NCBI GenBank assembly: GCA_024305405.1
Contig: JAKNDB010000103.1
Coordinates: forward strand, 2,108,001 to 2,172,000
Length of the DNA: 64,000 nucleotides
Source of the DNA: Dirofilaria immitis
Lineage: Eukaryota; Nematoda; Chromadorea; Rhabditida; Onchocercidae
Direction of reading: 5' to 3'
The notes beneath the pieces were generated by a model. It saw only the letters and a program-made list of their open reading frames with translations, had not been told where the DNA came from and made no database searches. The position numbers and the translations under genes were made by a program. Shown here in pieces: positions 1 through 11,983 of the stretch. Every line of letters begins with the position of its first letter. The stretch's first letter is position 1.

Positions 1-130
1 GAATGATGAAATGCACAGATAAGTTAGCCTATTTATATTTTTCTAAACATAAAATAAACATTTAATTTCAAAATTACATTTGAATTCGTTAGAAATGCAT
101 ATTATGATAATACAGAAGTTCCAAAGTAAT

Positions 131-208
131 CTCGATTATTCGCGCATTTGACTGATCAATCGATCTAATCTCGATTATTCGCGCATTTGATTGATCAATC
201 GATCATAA
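131..208. repeat. 39-bp tandem duplication
   Basis: Two adjacent 39-bp copies (131-169 and 170-208) differ at one base. Each contains CTCGATTATTCGCGCATTTG followed by TGATCAATCGATC, the latter rich in palindromic TGATCA and ATCGAT sites. No coding potential. Confidence 0.85.
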
Positions 209-874
209 TGCAGTAGTAAGTTTAGGGAAAAAATTCTTCTAAGCCTAAGATAATTGACATAACTAGTCCTAGACTCTTTCCTAATCTTAGCAATTCACAT
301 TAAACAATATTTCTATTTGATTGAAATTATTGTCAACTTCTTCAGGCCTATAGTCCATCGCTTATCACTTTCCAAATTTTTGCAAAATTCAACCAATTAG
401 ATTAGCGATTATGACTTTTTCATTATCACTTCGTTTTCTGCAAATTAAAATATTTAATAATATAATAATTGAATAGTTATATAACACAAAAATTAATGCC
501 AATAAATCAATCATATTTATATCCTTCAAATTATACTATGTTCAAATTCTTTTTCAATATCAATAAATTCCAATATAAGCAAAAACGAAACAATTTTGCT
601 AACATTTGCTTTTCCATATGTTTATTATTTAAATATTTCTTAATAATATTAAGATATCATTACAATTGTATTTTTATATAGCAAAATAAAATAAAATAAA
701 CATTGAATAATTCGATTGATTAATTTAATTTTATCTCAAATAAAATATATATATATATATATATATTGCTTTATTAAATAACTACTATTATCGTAAATTA
801 AATTTTAATGCTTTTACAAAAAAAAAACAAAAAACAAAAAATGAAACAAGTTATCGTTGAGTAAAAAGTTTATA

Positions 875-1065
875 AAAATGAGTGAAAGTTGTATTTCAAA
901 GAAGAGAAAAAATCGATCAATCGTTCAATTATTGTTTACAAAATGAGTGAAAGTTGTATTTTAAAAAAGGAAAAAAATCAATCAATCATTCAATTATTGC
1001 TTATGAAAATAAGTAAAAGTTGTATTTCCAAAAAAGAATAGAAAAATCAATCAATAATATGTATT
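875..1065. repeat. ~65-bp tandem repeat, three diverging copies
   Basis: Three successive units begin at about 875, 940 and 1006 with AAAATGAGTGAAAGTTGTAT or a variant. Each contains an A-rich run and an AATCAATCAATC-like tract. Copies diverge by a few substitutions and small indels, so the array is not recent. No coding potential. Confidence 0.75.
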
Positions 1066-2962
1066 ATTTTTAAATAAGAAAAGCGACATAAAATATCACA
1101 ATTTTTTTCAAAATACATTAATCATCGTAATAAATCTAACGTTCGAGACATATTCGATGTGCAATTTAAAAAAATTCAAGCAAAAATATTTCTAAATCAA
1201 TATTTTAACTTCAAATTTGGACGAAAATATTTGCATATTTGTTTTTTGTCAATTTCGAAATGTATGATATTTTTTCAATGTGTATAGCAATGAATGCTTA
1301 TCATATAGAAGATTATCGATATTGTATGCTTTAGATGATATCATATATTTCAAATTTCTTATTATCTTATTCAACGTTCATTCCTTCATTAAAATTTCAT
1401 CAAAACTTTTTTTTTTTATAGAATTTAGCAAAACGAATTATTTATTTATAGCAATGAATGTTTATCACATTGAAGATTATCGACATTGTTGTCCATTTCA
1501 TCAAAGTAGCAAAATTAAGTATTTGTTTGAATAGCGAAAATAAATAAGATCGTCGTCATCCGAAGAAGTTGTTATTTAATTTAAAAAAAAAAAAAAAAAA
1601 AAACAATTCCTTACTTTAAAAAAACTCTTTCTCTTCATGCACGAATTTCATCAATCCAAACGATCATGATAATTTACTTATCGATTAATCGTGAACAATC
1701 TAAGATAAAATATTTGACAACATTTGAATGCGAAGAAAAATCATCGCCACTATTTCGATTTTAGGGAAAAATCGGAAATTCAAACTCATAAAAATATTTA
1801 CCATATCTAAAAATTCTCGAAATTATTTCTTTCCCTTGTTCCTAGCAAATGATGATAAGAATTAATGTTTTAAATCATATTATCAATGCAACACTAAAAT
1901 AAAAAATATCAATGATCCGATTAATCAATGCCCTGATTTGCAGAGCAAAAAAATGGTTATTTCTAATAATAAATTTATCAGCCTTTTGAGATTGCAAAAC
2001 TTCCAGATTGTTCACTAATATTTAAAATTCCAAATAAATCAATCGTTTTTATATTTCTGTAAATGTTTATCATAATTTATCACACTATCAGTACATCTTG
2101 TAATAAAGTTTTTATAGCACAACTCTTGACAAATGATCGAAATCGCCGTTAACATATATATATGCATATATATGAAAAAAAAAATATTCGAACAGCAGTA
2201 TCCATTAATATTAAACTAGCAAAAAAAAAAATTTGTCATTCAATAAAACTTGATCACTGATAAAAGCAAATTACTTCTCCCGGATGAATTATTTTAAATC
2301 AAATTTCGAGATTCGACAACTTTGCATTTAATCACAATCTTAGTATTTTTATTCGCAGAATCAAGTTTGCATGTTGCCTTCCGTGACGAATTCGTTAGTC
2401 AACATCGACTTCGATTTTTAGATAATCCGATTTGTTACGACAATTTCCATATTTTATCACTTATATCTTCTAGGAGAAATAAATCAGTTATAACGATGAC
2501 AACACAAAGCAATTCATTAAGACGAAGCAAAATAAATTGAGAAATTGTTGTCTTATTGCTGCTTAATGTTCATAATATATTATCTTGCAACCTTTTGATA
2601 ATCAGTAGAAATAAACTTTTTAAGCAATTATTTCTTTCAATCTTTGCTCCTCGATAAACAAGAAAAGTGTTACATGCAGCTATACATTTATATTTTTGTG
2701 CATTTTTCATTTACTAATATTATCAGAGGATAGATAACAATAGTAACATACATTATATCAAGTAACTTTGATTAACTTGATTACTAGCTTAATTGCTTGC
2801 ATTGGCTATATCTAATCGTTGAAATTTCCTGCATCATTAAAATATTGACGCAACTCTTTTGCTTCTATTATAGTTGTCAATTTTTCTTTTTTATATATTT
2901 AAAAATATATCTAAAAGCAATAGAAATGAGTAATGAAATTAATAAATACTTTTATTCGCAAC

Positions 2963-3885
2963 TTCATTATGAATTTTTACGCCTACGAAAGAAAAGATTT
3001 TTTGAATCTAAGAAAAATTCATAAATTTCTTGTTGTATTAATTTAAATAGGCTACATAATATGTTAATAAAGATCTTCTTTTTTGTTAAATATTATATGA
3101 TTTATAGCATCAAGAATTGTTACAAACAAACTTGATCAAATAATGGTCCAACTTTATTATATTACTGTATTATTTAGTATTAGCCTATTACAAGAAAAAT
3201 ATAGGAGTAAGTATCACATACTTACAAATTATGTCACACTTTTGTTTTTTATCATTCTCTTGCCGTAAATATTTCGTGTTGATATTAATGATAAAATATT
3301 AATAGCGATTGCGCAAACAGGATATTACAAAGAACTATTCATAATTTTACAACTTTTTTCCACATTGCAATATGAAATATTTGAAAGTAAAAACAATTGG
3401 TATAACAGGCGGTTACCGCTTTATTTCTAAGATATCATTCATATAGTTGTTGTCTTTTTTATTATTTCTATTCACTATGATTTTTTTGTTATGTATATTA
3501 CGATCATATTTAATGAATGTTATTTTGAAATATTAAGGAGGGAGGGCTGAAGCTAAATAATACAGTAATATAATAAAGTTGGACCATTATTTGATCAAGT
3601 TTGTTTGTAACAATTCTTGATGCTATAAATCATATAATATTTAACAAAAAAAAGAAAAAAAAGATCTTCATCAACAATCTATGGAATTTTTCTATTTCTT
3701 ATAAATTTCACTCAATAATCAGTATTATTGAGATCCAAATTTATTACATTCCTTTTTCAATATATATTTTATACATATATTTGCAAATATTATGTAGCCT
3801 ATTTTAATTAATACAACAACAAATTTATGAATTTTTTCTTGCATTCAAAAAACCTCTTCTTTCGTAGGCGTAAAAAAATTCATAG
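2963..3885. mobile_element. Foldback / long terminal inverted repeat element (MITE-like)
   Basis: A perfect 93-bp inverted repeat pairs 3085-3177 with 3553-3645. Homology continues outward on both sides, imperfectly, to about 2963 and 3885; the motif TTTTTACGCCTACGAAAG near 2978 matches the complement of CTTTCGTAGGCG near 3858. The right arm carries about 120 extra bases (roughly 3674-3790), or the left arm has lost them. The ~375-bp spacer (3178-3552) has no transposase-like frame. This structure fits a non-autonomous foldback or MITE DNA element. No clear target-site duplication was identified at the ends. Confidence 0.7.
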
Positions 3886-5224
3886 CGAAAAAAAAAAATG
3901 CATAATCAAGGTTGAGACTACAGTATCATTACGTATAAAATTTTAGGTAATATCCTTCCGGACTAAATCGCCTTAACGTTGGATAAAAACTTTTGTTTTT
4001 TTGCGCTTTGGATTATTATTTTAACGCATTTTTTATTTTTTCAATTCTCTTTTTATTTATTTTCCTAATTTTCTCTTTTCTTTCATTGTTTTTTTATTGC
4101 TTTTTTGAAGTTTTCTTATTTTCCTTTTTTCTTGCATTTCATTTTTCTTTCACTTTCCATTTTTTTCTATAGAATGAAGCTGTAAAAATGAATAAATTAG
4201 CATTGATTGATCAAAATTGCAAATATATATTTGCTAATTAAAATTGGAAAGAAAGCTTTAAAAATAAACAACAGTGAAAATTATCATCTTTAGATAGTAT
4301 GATTTCTTCATATATCAATATGCAACTTGCTACTTCGGTCACTTATTCCATTCAACTTTTAATCCTTTCGAATTTTTTAGTCAAAAAAATTCCAAACAAT
4401 TCGAGAGATGCTACAAAATGAAAATATTTGCTGGTCTTAGACTAAATTATTCAAATTTTGAAAAGTTAGTGTCAAATTCATTTAAAAAAAACAATTTCGA
4501 AATGTTTAAATTAATGCAAATCAAAAATGCTTAACGTTATATTACAATAAATCATATTACTCATAGCCAAGAAATCCTTTTCTCTAACTTTAAAAAATCT
4601 GAATCACAACTAAACAGAATCATCAAAAAGCAAAATTAGAAAAAACCTGATAACAAAAATTAGTCATAGAAGAAAAAAATCAGGAGAACAAACACTAATA
4701 TGTAAACAGAAAAAATCAAGAAAACAGAAAAAATTAAAAATTGCATTGCGAATTTTGAAGATGATTAATTATCAATAAAGAAATATTATCCTTATCGAAA
4801 ACGCTGATTACTTTTTAGCATCGATCACTAGTGAAACCGCATTATTCAGCTACCTAATTCATCAAAATTAATATTCGATCTAATTCCCAGTTTTTTAGTT
4901 GACATTATGCCGAAGATTAGTTTTCTCTCTATCCTTAACTTTCCATCTTCAAAACTGAAATTCTTCGATAAGCAAATAAAATTAATTAATATTAAATTTT
5001 CTTTTGTCTTCATCATGCCTTTTTTATTTCTTTTTTAATTTTTATGCTTTTCCTTCTTTATTTTTACAACTTTTGTTACTCAAAAAAAACAAGAATAAAA
5101 ATTAAAAAAGCATATTAACAAAATTCTTGTTAATATCGATTGTCGAATTTCTGCTTCTGCTATCATAAATTCCAAATCTGAAAATTAATTAAATGCTAAT
5201 CCCAAACTGAGCAATGTGAATCGA
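3886..5224. other. Intergenic, no gene seen
   Basis: A+T-rich sequence with poly-T/poly-C and poly-A tracts (for example 4040-4170). No conserved reading frame or RNA structure was recognised. Confidence 0.5.
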
Positions 5225-7087
5225 TTAGAACTGATTAACTCCTCCTTCAACTGCATAGCTGATCATAGCTTTTGCGAGCCTTTTGTCTTCATTATCTCCC
5301 TAATTATTCAATTCAATAGTCAATGTCCGAAATTCTGTAATCTTTCATTACATCTATACTTATCTCACAAAATCAATGTCATGTCAAATTTATACAGTAA
5401 GAAATTGTCGACCAATCGACAAACGATTCGATGAAATATTAAGACAATAATTGGCTTCTTCAGCGCTTATTTTTCGTAGTAGCAAACTGCTAGATTGCAA
5501 CATAATGGCTTGATGTGAAATAACCGCTAAAAAAAATTTAGATAAGAAATTAACAAGAATACACGTTGTTGATAGTTCCGAATAAATGTCAACTATATTA
5601 AAAGAAATCTAACAACACATTTTGTTCATAGTGAATCTCGTTATGATCAAATGATAAATTGATATATCTTTTACATAAAGTCGATAATGAACCTCTTTTA
5701 ATGAACCAACAATGTCGGCTGTTACATCCAGGGGCGCAGAAGTTCTGATGCACCATTCGAGATCTTGCTCTTATCGCTCCAAGTCGATATTGGCGGTGTA
5801 TTTATAAAGTAATTGTACTGCTGAGAGAAATTTAAAGCAGGGAAATGATTGGAAACTGTAATAACAAATATAATGAAAGAAAACATGTACCATTTTCAAT
5901 ATCGACTATCCTCGAGATTGAGGCATTTATGCGGATGAAAGCGTTATAGTTCCGTTAATACAAAATTATAGCCCGATATCTTACAATCTGAAATATGAAT
6001 ACAAGAATAATGCTGTTTCAATATATTACCTAGTTCAAAAGAGCCAATTCTTAAGTTATTTAATGGCGATTCCAAAAATATGATACTATTTTAAGATTCA
6101 TAAAAATTACCTTCTCTTAGAAAATTTCGATAACATACAGTTCTTGGCAAACTATCTTTATGCAATACATACCGATCTCGGTTAACCTCATTGCATCTCT
6201 AACAACATTTAAGAATCCTCTCCTGCAGCTTTTACAACATGCTACGGTTGAGGATTCGCGAATGAATTTGTGGAGGAGAAATTCACTCCGTAAATCATTA
6301 ATCGATGATAGCCTGATAGTAACCGGTACTTCTCGTCATGTCATTGTTGTTGGCGCCTCCGCTATAGACATCTCACAGTTCTTGACCATGCGAAATAAAA
6401 TCTTTAAAATTTCTTTTTGATTTTTTATATTCAAAAAATAAGGTAAACGAGATGTTCCAATGTTTCTAAAGAAAATAATAATTGTAGACTTTCAAATGCA
6501 AAACTTAGCGACGAAAATTTGCGTTAGCAAATAGTTAAGAATGATATGATTTAAAACTTAGAGATGAAGTTCATGGGCTGACTCCTTCCACGAACTCCTT
6601 CCAATTCCATGCCGTTTGTTGATACTTCTAATAACATCTGGCATCAGAGATCTTCCGTTACTCCTTCTTAACGATCTCGATTCAGAGATCGCTGAATCTG
6701 TGCGTGATCTCTGCCATCTCGGTATCCTCATTACTACCTGTAATAATCCATTTTTCTTGAAGACCGGTCATGAAATCATTTCCCTCCGCGCTTTCAGAAT
6801 CCGCTATTGGTACACAATGCTAAAGATTATTATGCATTCTTCTTCAGAAAATAATTCACAAACACTGTATTTCGAAACTTTTATAATCTCGTTAAGACGG
6901 AATTAAAATACTTCCATATAATCTCGAACTGACAAATTGAAAAATTTTTAGCAAAACAGTAAGAGAAAAATCTCAATCTTTTGCGTGCATATGATCTATA
7001 TGTTGAAGTGCTGTGAGTAATCCCGAAGAAACTCCAATAAGTCTATCATCGTTAGCAATTTAAGCTTATTCTATTATATCTTTATAT
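5225..7087 (-). pseudogene. Unrecognised, interrupted coding locus
   Basis: This patch is visibly richer in G+C than its flanks and holds several minus-strand open segments bounded by usable splice sites. The last exon appears to be 5225-5299 (acceptor AATTAG, ending ...GGVNQF, stop). The one before is about 5396-5508 (ends RQFLT before a GTATAA donor). Further segments lie at about 5680-5825 (EWCIRTSAPLDVTADIV), 5889-5988 (FIRINASISRIVDIEN), 6160-6410 (EFLLHKFIRESSTVACCKSC, donor GTATGT) and 6600-6830. Phases agree between the 6160-6410 and 5889-5988 pieces, but stops or frame shifts interrupt at least four places. I do not recognise the family. It may be a genuine pseudogene, or a real gene damaged by the indel errors seen elsewhere in this window. 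Plus-strand frames here are also open, so even the strand is not certain. Confidence 0.35.
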
Positions 7088-7298
7088 CATACAGACTCAA
7101 AATTTTCCTCTAAATATTGCACAAATTAAGATTATTTGTATAAAATGAAATATTTGCTTCTCATTTGACCTCTCGACTAACCTGCATTTTCCCCGGAATC
7201 ATAATGAAATATGATTTTCCTTATTTGCAATTTTTGTATTTTCACCCAGCTTCTCTATTTGTAGAGAGGAAAAAGGAAATTAAGAGCACAGCTCTTCC

Positions 7299-7387
7299 GA
7301 GTTGAAGTGTATCCTATTTTCTATACTATTATTCGGCGATTTGAGTTGAAATGTATCCCTATTTTCTATACTATTATTCGGCGATTT
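7299..7387. repeat. 44/45-bp tandem duplication
   Basis: Two adjacent copies (7299-7342, 7343-7387) share GAGTTGAARTGTATCC and CTATACTATTATTCGGCG; the second has one extra base and one substitution. It lies in the gap between the interrupted locus and FITM2. The rest of 7088-8377 shows no gene. Confidence 0.85.
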
Positions 7388-8377
7388 TATTAAGAATCTG
7401 AAAAACATGAAATATTTTTCAATCAGAAAAATACCAAGAACAACATCTTCTTCAATTCATCTTTTTAAAGATTTTGATATGAAATTTTATAAGTGCAAAA
7501 GGTGACATTTCTAACTATTTACTGTTTGCTAGTTTAAACAATATTATAATATAATATTAATTAAAAAATTCCTGTTTTATCACTACAGCATGAAATTTAC
7601 GAAACATTCTGAATATCTCAAAAATACACTACTGGATACAATATCAATGAATTGCTCAAGGAATATAATATAAAAAGAAATTTTCCTGCTGGATCGTAAA
7701 TAAGGTTTTTATTTTTAAGAAATATAAAGCAAACCAACGAATCAATCAATCTTACAAATTTTAGACAGTTCAAAGTTTCAAAATCCTTGAATCATTCAGA
7801 GTTGCACGAATTCAATACTTGGAAATCATTCATTTTTACTCCTATGCTAGTCTATTTCTAATTATGGAAAACATAGTATTCCGTTTTTAGGGAATATAAA
7901 ACATAGCATATATGAATAGAAGTAAAGTTGAATTAGAACATGGCAAGTAATTTTTAAAAGAAATTACTACATATTTTCACCTTCCATCAGATCTTGAAAC
8001 ATCGTGAATACTTGGCTATATTTCATTTCAAGTTACGGCAATTAAAAAGAAAAATATTCTAAGTCAGTTTCCGAAAATCCTACGATTTTTGTCGATTATC
8101 AATAGATTAATAAAGTAAACGAGCTTGACAATTACAATTTTTAACTGATTGTCAGTAGGGTAAATAAAATAAAATATTCAACATCCAGTATCAGTGCTTG
8201 GCCAAATTTAGTTTTGCTTTGCGCTTCGAAAAATGAAAGCGTACTCTGAATTTAGTTTATCACTTTATGCTGTTTATCAGTTTGTGACATTTATGATAAT
8301 AACAAGAATTACCATGAAATCAATGAAATCCACGTATTAAACAAATTTTGTGAGGAACTTGTAGAAGCAGGATGTTA

Positions 8378-10605
8378 TTATGTCATTTTGCGATCATGCT
8401 GTAATGGCGGTGGTGGAATTCCAATTTTCCTATACCAAACATGATACGTAAAGTACCAACAAAGAATAGCAACCAATGCACCCATAACTTTATGGTATAT
8501 ATGATGGTAGTAAAGAACCGAAATCAGCAGTTCAAAATCCTACAAAAAAATTAGTAAATGATAATTTAATCAATTATGTTTCAAATTAAATTAATCTATA
8601 TTAGATTTCAGCTAAGCCAGCGAAATTTCAAGGGAATATACAAATCAGCATTGAACGCTTAATAGCAAGCCAGTCAAGAACGGAAAATTCATACATATTT
8701 CGGTTAAAAAAATTCATTGCAAGGGTGAACAAAAAAGGCAACATGAGCCCATCAGGAATTATGCATTCTTATTTTATTGGTCAAATATTCTGCGAACTAA
8801 AGAAGAAATTTCTTCTAGGAAATGAGAAACACAAAATGACTTTTAATTTTTTACAGATAAAATTTACAAATCCTTACCCAAAGCAGGTGAAGAACACACA
8901 TAAAAATGAAGAAAATTCTAATAAAATTTCCATTTTTAATAGAAGATATCTTTCGAGTACGACGAACTGTTGTTATAGTGCGGAAAGCTAGAGCCTAAAA
9001 ATTTGGAACATTATACTAGAATTGATAAAAGCAGTTCAAGAGGAAAGAAGCAGAATTTTTTTGTCTGAATCTGGTTTTCACATTATTATTCAATAATCCA
9101 AGTTTTTCTAATTAAAAATAAAATGAATAATTAGAAGTTCCCGTAATTCCTAGAAATTCATCATTTTGATATAATTATACTTACTTCTTCACATATGATA
9201 AGAGAACTGTAGATAAGGATAAAGCAATGACCGCTGATATCGAAGCCAGGAATCCATTTACCACCATCAACAGCACATGATGAACGAGGACTCAGCTTAG
9301 ATCCATGGCAGTGACCTGTCATTTGTTCAAATACCACAAATCTGAAAATGTAATTAACTAATTGCACGAAATCAACCTTGCTACTGATCTATAAATCCTT
9401 CTTCGTTCATGTCTTGTACTATTGATAAAATCAAATGAAAATGCAGCACTATGTGTAAATTTTTGTGCGTGAGATCAATAGTGAAAAGTAAGAAAAGTTT
9501 TTTTCTTGTAAAGATAAAGTACATAAAACTTCCTATAAATATAAAATTACTTTATAAAAGATTTTTTTACATGCATGAGTATATATTCGCCTAAATAGTA
9601 TATAAAGTTCTCACGCATGAGTGCAGTAATACCATATTGTTGTGGCAATTACTATACGGCTTAAATTCTGCATAATCCCTGAAGTTAATAAATTCTTTTA
9701 AAGAAATTTTAAAATTATAGAAACAAACAATTATAAAAATCATTAATTAAAAGAACAATATCTAATAAATATCCATTGAATATTTCCATTATGAAAATTT
9801 GAATTAAAAAGATATATAAAAAGTAGGAAATTTTAATAATCTCATGAATATAAAAATGGTTCGATTTCTTAAGTTAATTACGAGAAAGAGTTAAAAGACA
9901 TACCTAAAATACTTTGTCCAATAGCAATCGAAATATACCAAATAAATGGACACAAAACGAAACATGTCCAAAACCAGCCCAATTTAACAAAATAGTTATT
10001 CAAAATATTATTTTTCTATAAATATTCATAAAACAGATTGAATTTCTTAAGCTAATTAAGCCAATAATTTTGTTGAAGAAATAAAAAAATGCAATGTCTA
10101 GTTTTAGAATTTAGATATCCATCGATATATTTTAGCTGTTACCTATAAATTCTTCAAATAAAATTATACCTTATCTTCACTTATTTACCATTCTAAACCA
10201 CTAATAATTTTTTTCGACAAAATACTGAATTCTATGAATTCACTGGTTAAATCAGTTAATAAAATTTAAAGATTCATAAGTGTATGACATCCAAAAGCTA
10301 AATGCACATATACACTAAAATATCCTTATGCAAACACAACATATGTACAATCGCGTGATCTCGTTTAAAAAAATTTATCTAAAAAAACCAACCTTTACTA
10401 AATAATAATGATCAGATAGTGGCACAATGGAAGCAAAAACTGATAACACAAAAACTGCTAATAAATAGAAGATAGCTTTTCGATCTATGCTTAAATAAAG
10501 ATATTTCCGTGCAGTATGTGTTAATATGCCACATAGAATATCACAAGCTTCAGCAACATTTGAACGAGGTTCGATTGATTGTCGGCGTTGAGTTTTATCA
10601 GCCAT
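8378..10605 (-). CDS. FITM2: Fat storage-inducing transmembrane protein (FIT2/FITM2)
   Basis: An ER multi-pass protein of the lipid-phosphatase-related FIT family, which acts as an acyl-CoA diphosphatase and is needed for lipid droplet budding. Six exons join cleanly: 10393-10605, 9904-10015, 9615-9678, 9185-9341, 8878-8994, 8378-8539. Total 825 nt, 274 aa (human FITM2 is 262 aa), with no frame break. Diagnostic pieces are NILNNYFVKLGWFWT (exon 2), a TM segment ending IWYYCTHA (exon 3), GFDISGHCFILIYSSL with the first catalytic His (exon 4), and YYHHIYHKVMGALVAILCWY with the second His (exon 6). The C-terminus is short and Pro-rich (IPPPPLQHD). The start ATG at 10605 is preceded by a CAATATCAG acceptor 35 bp upstream, suggesting trans-splicing. 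Recognition is from conserved FIT motifs; splice phases agree at all five introns. Confidence 0.95.
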
Positions 10606-10639
10606 TGTACATCCGCTTCCGATTGAGGATATTGAAAAT

Positions 10640-10650
10640 CTGATATTGTT
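10640..10650 (-). promoter_or_regulatory. Candidate trans-splice acceptor of FITM2
   Basis: On the minus strand ACAATATCAG precedes the FITM2 ATG by about 35 bp, with no obvious upstream coding exon. Spliced-leader addition here is inferred, not proven. Confidence 0.4.
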
Positions 10651-10829
10651 AGTAAATCAAAAATCTGTAATAAACTTAAACGATATAAATATATTTTAAT
10701 TACCCAATATTTTACAGAATCTGTCTCATTTTATTGGAAACGTGAATTCAGCTATCAACAGAAGCTGCAAATTATTACTACTTTAATTTACGTTATAATA
10801 TGATCTGTGCTATCAAAAAAAAAAACCAA

Positions 10830-10889
10830 AGATTTAGAAATAATTGGACGAAATCTTCTAGATTTAGAAATAATTGGACGAAATCTTCT
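10830..10889. repeat. Perfect 30-bp tandem duplication
   Basis: The unit GATTTAGAAATAATTGGACG plus 10 more bases occurs twice without mismatch. Perfect identity implies a recent duplication or an assembly artefact. It lies just upstream of FITM2, in an intergenic position. Confidence 0.9.
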
Positions 10890-11219
10890 AAAACAGTTCT
10901 AGTGAACGAAATCCATTTTCAAAACTATTCCATCAATCTTATACAATTTTTTTGTCACATTTTATTTTTAAGTCAAAGACATCTGAAACTGTTCATTCAG
11001 AACCTATATAGGATCCACTTCATGTGTCACGGCAGTTCACTCATTCCCTGTATGCTGTGGCCTCCCTTTCAATCTATTATGAAAATTTGGAGTAATATTT
11101 AATTCATATGGCAGAATTCTCGAAGTGCAAATATATCTACAGCTGTGGCTTATTCTGCCTATTATATATATATATATATATATATGCATTACATACACAG
11201 TCACAAATGCTCCGAGATG

Positions 11220-11282
11220 TCACTCTGATGATCTTTTCTTTTTCTTTGGATCCAAATCAGGAAACTTTAATTCAGTAATAAG
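11220..11282 (-). CDS. Orphan 3'-terminal exon, lysine-rich C-terminus
   Basis: A strong acceptor (ATTATCAG) opens a 21-codon frame to a stop: LITELKFPDLDPKKKKRSSE. The PKKKKR cluster resembles a nuclear localisation or ER-type basic tail. No upstream exon with compatible phase was found between 11283 and the next gene. It could belong to an unrecognised short gene, be an alternative terminal exon of the 11984-13444 gene, or be spurious. Family not recognised. Confidence 0.3.
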   Translation of the reverse strand, partial: LITELKFPDLDPKKKKRSSE

Positions 11283-11983
11283 CTGATAATGTTTTCAAAA
11301 ATTACAGTACCAACATCCGAATATATATTTTTACTGCAAAAATTTTGTTTACCTCGTGAGAAATTGATATAGAAATAAAATATTGAAGTGAATACTTAAA
11401 CAATCAGTACTTCACGAAATCGAATACTGGATAATTTAATAGGCACCAATATTACAAAAAATCTATACACAAATTAACAGTATAGCAAATTGACAATAAT
11501 AAAAAGCAATCCTAGAAATTATACAGAAATAGCAAATGTTCAAATTAATAGTTATCACTATCTATTATTATAAGAAAGTAATGTAATACACCATTGAAAC
11601 AAATGAATGTACCAGTAGTTAGATACCGTATGCATACATGTACGAAAAAAAATCCTTCTATATATATGAAAAATAAACCGGACGATGGAAATCTTAACAT
11701 CTTCCAATAATTTGAATTCCTCAAATACTTAAGCTACATCTGCATTTTGAAAAATAAAAATATGATTCAAACATTAAAAAGTAACAAGCCAATTAAAATT
11801 CTAGAATACATCATGATGTCCTTTGTGAAGTCATCAGCAGCTCTATTTATTAGAAAATATCTTCACCTATATCATATACTAATTATTAGAAGATATCTTC
11901 ATCTATATCATCGATATCTTCATCTATGCGACTCCTATTTAACATCCACTTCCCGAACCACTTACTACGAATACGATGCTCTT

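Larger units (their letters stand above)
1..2962. other. Gene-poor A+T-rich stretch
   Basis: No reading frame with splice-consistent neighbours was found. Longer open stretches (469-681, 1280-1534, 2322-2540) lack conserved motifs and sit in low-complexity A+T-rich sequence. The stretch holds a 39-bp duplication (131-208), a ~65-bp triplicate (875-1065), a (TA)n run near 735-766, and a ~45-bp segment around 1285-1325 that recurs at about 1447-1492. A minus-strand frame at 2290-2620 is open in pieces but interrupted by stops, and I do not call it a gene. Confidence 0.6.

Noticed and set aside
6616..6906. 96-codon plus-strand ORF as a gene
   Set aside because: Lies in a G+C-richer patch where frames on both strands are open; splice signals fit the minus strand better. 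Neither is certain.
5225..7087. Wolbachia-to-nucleus transferred fragment
   Set aside because: Filarial genomes carry such inserts, but the pieces here have eukaryotic splice signals and match no Wolbachia protein I recognise.
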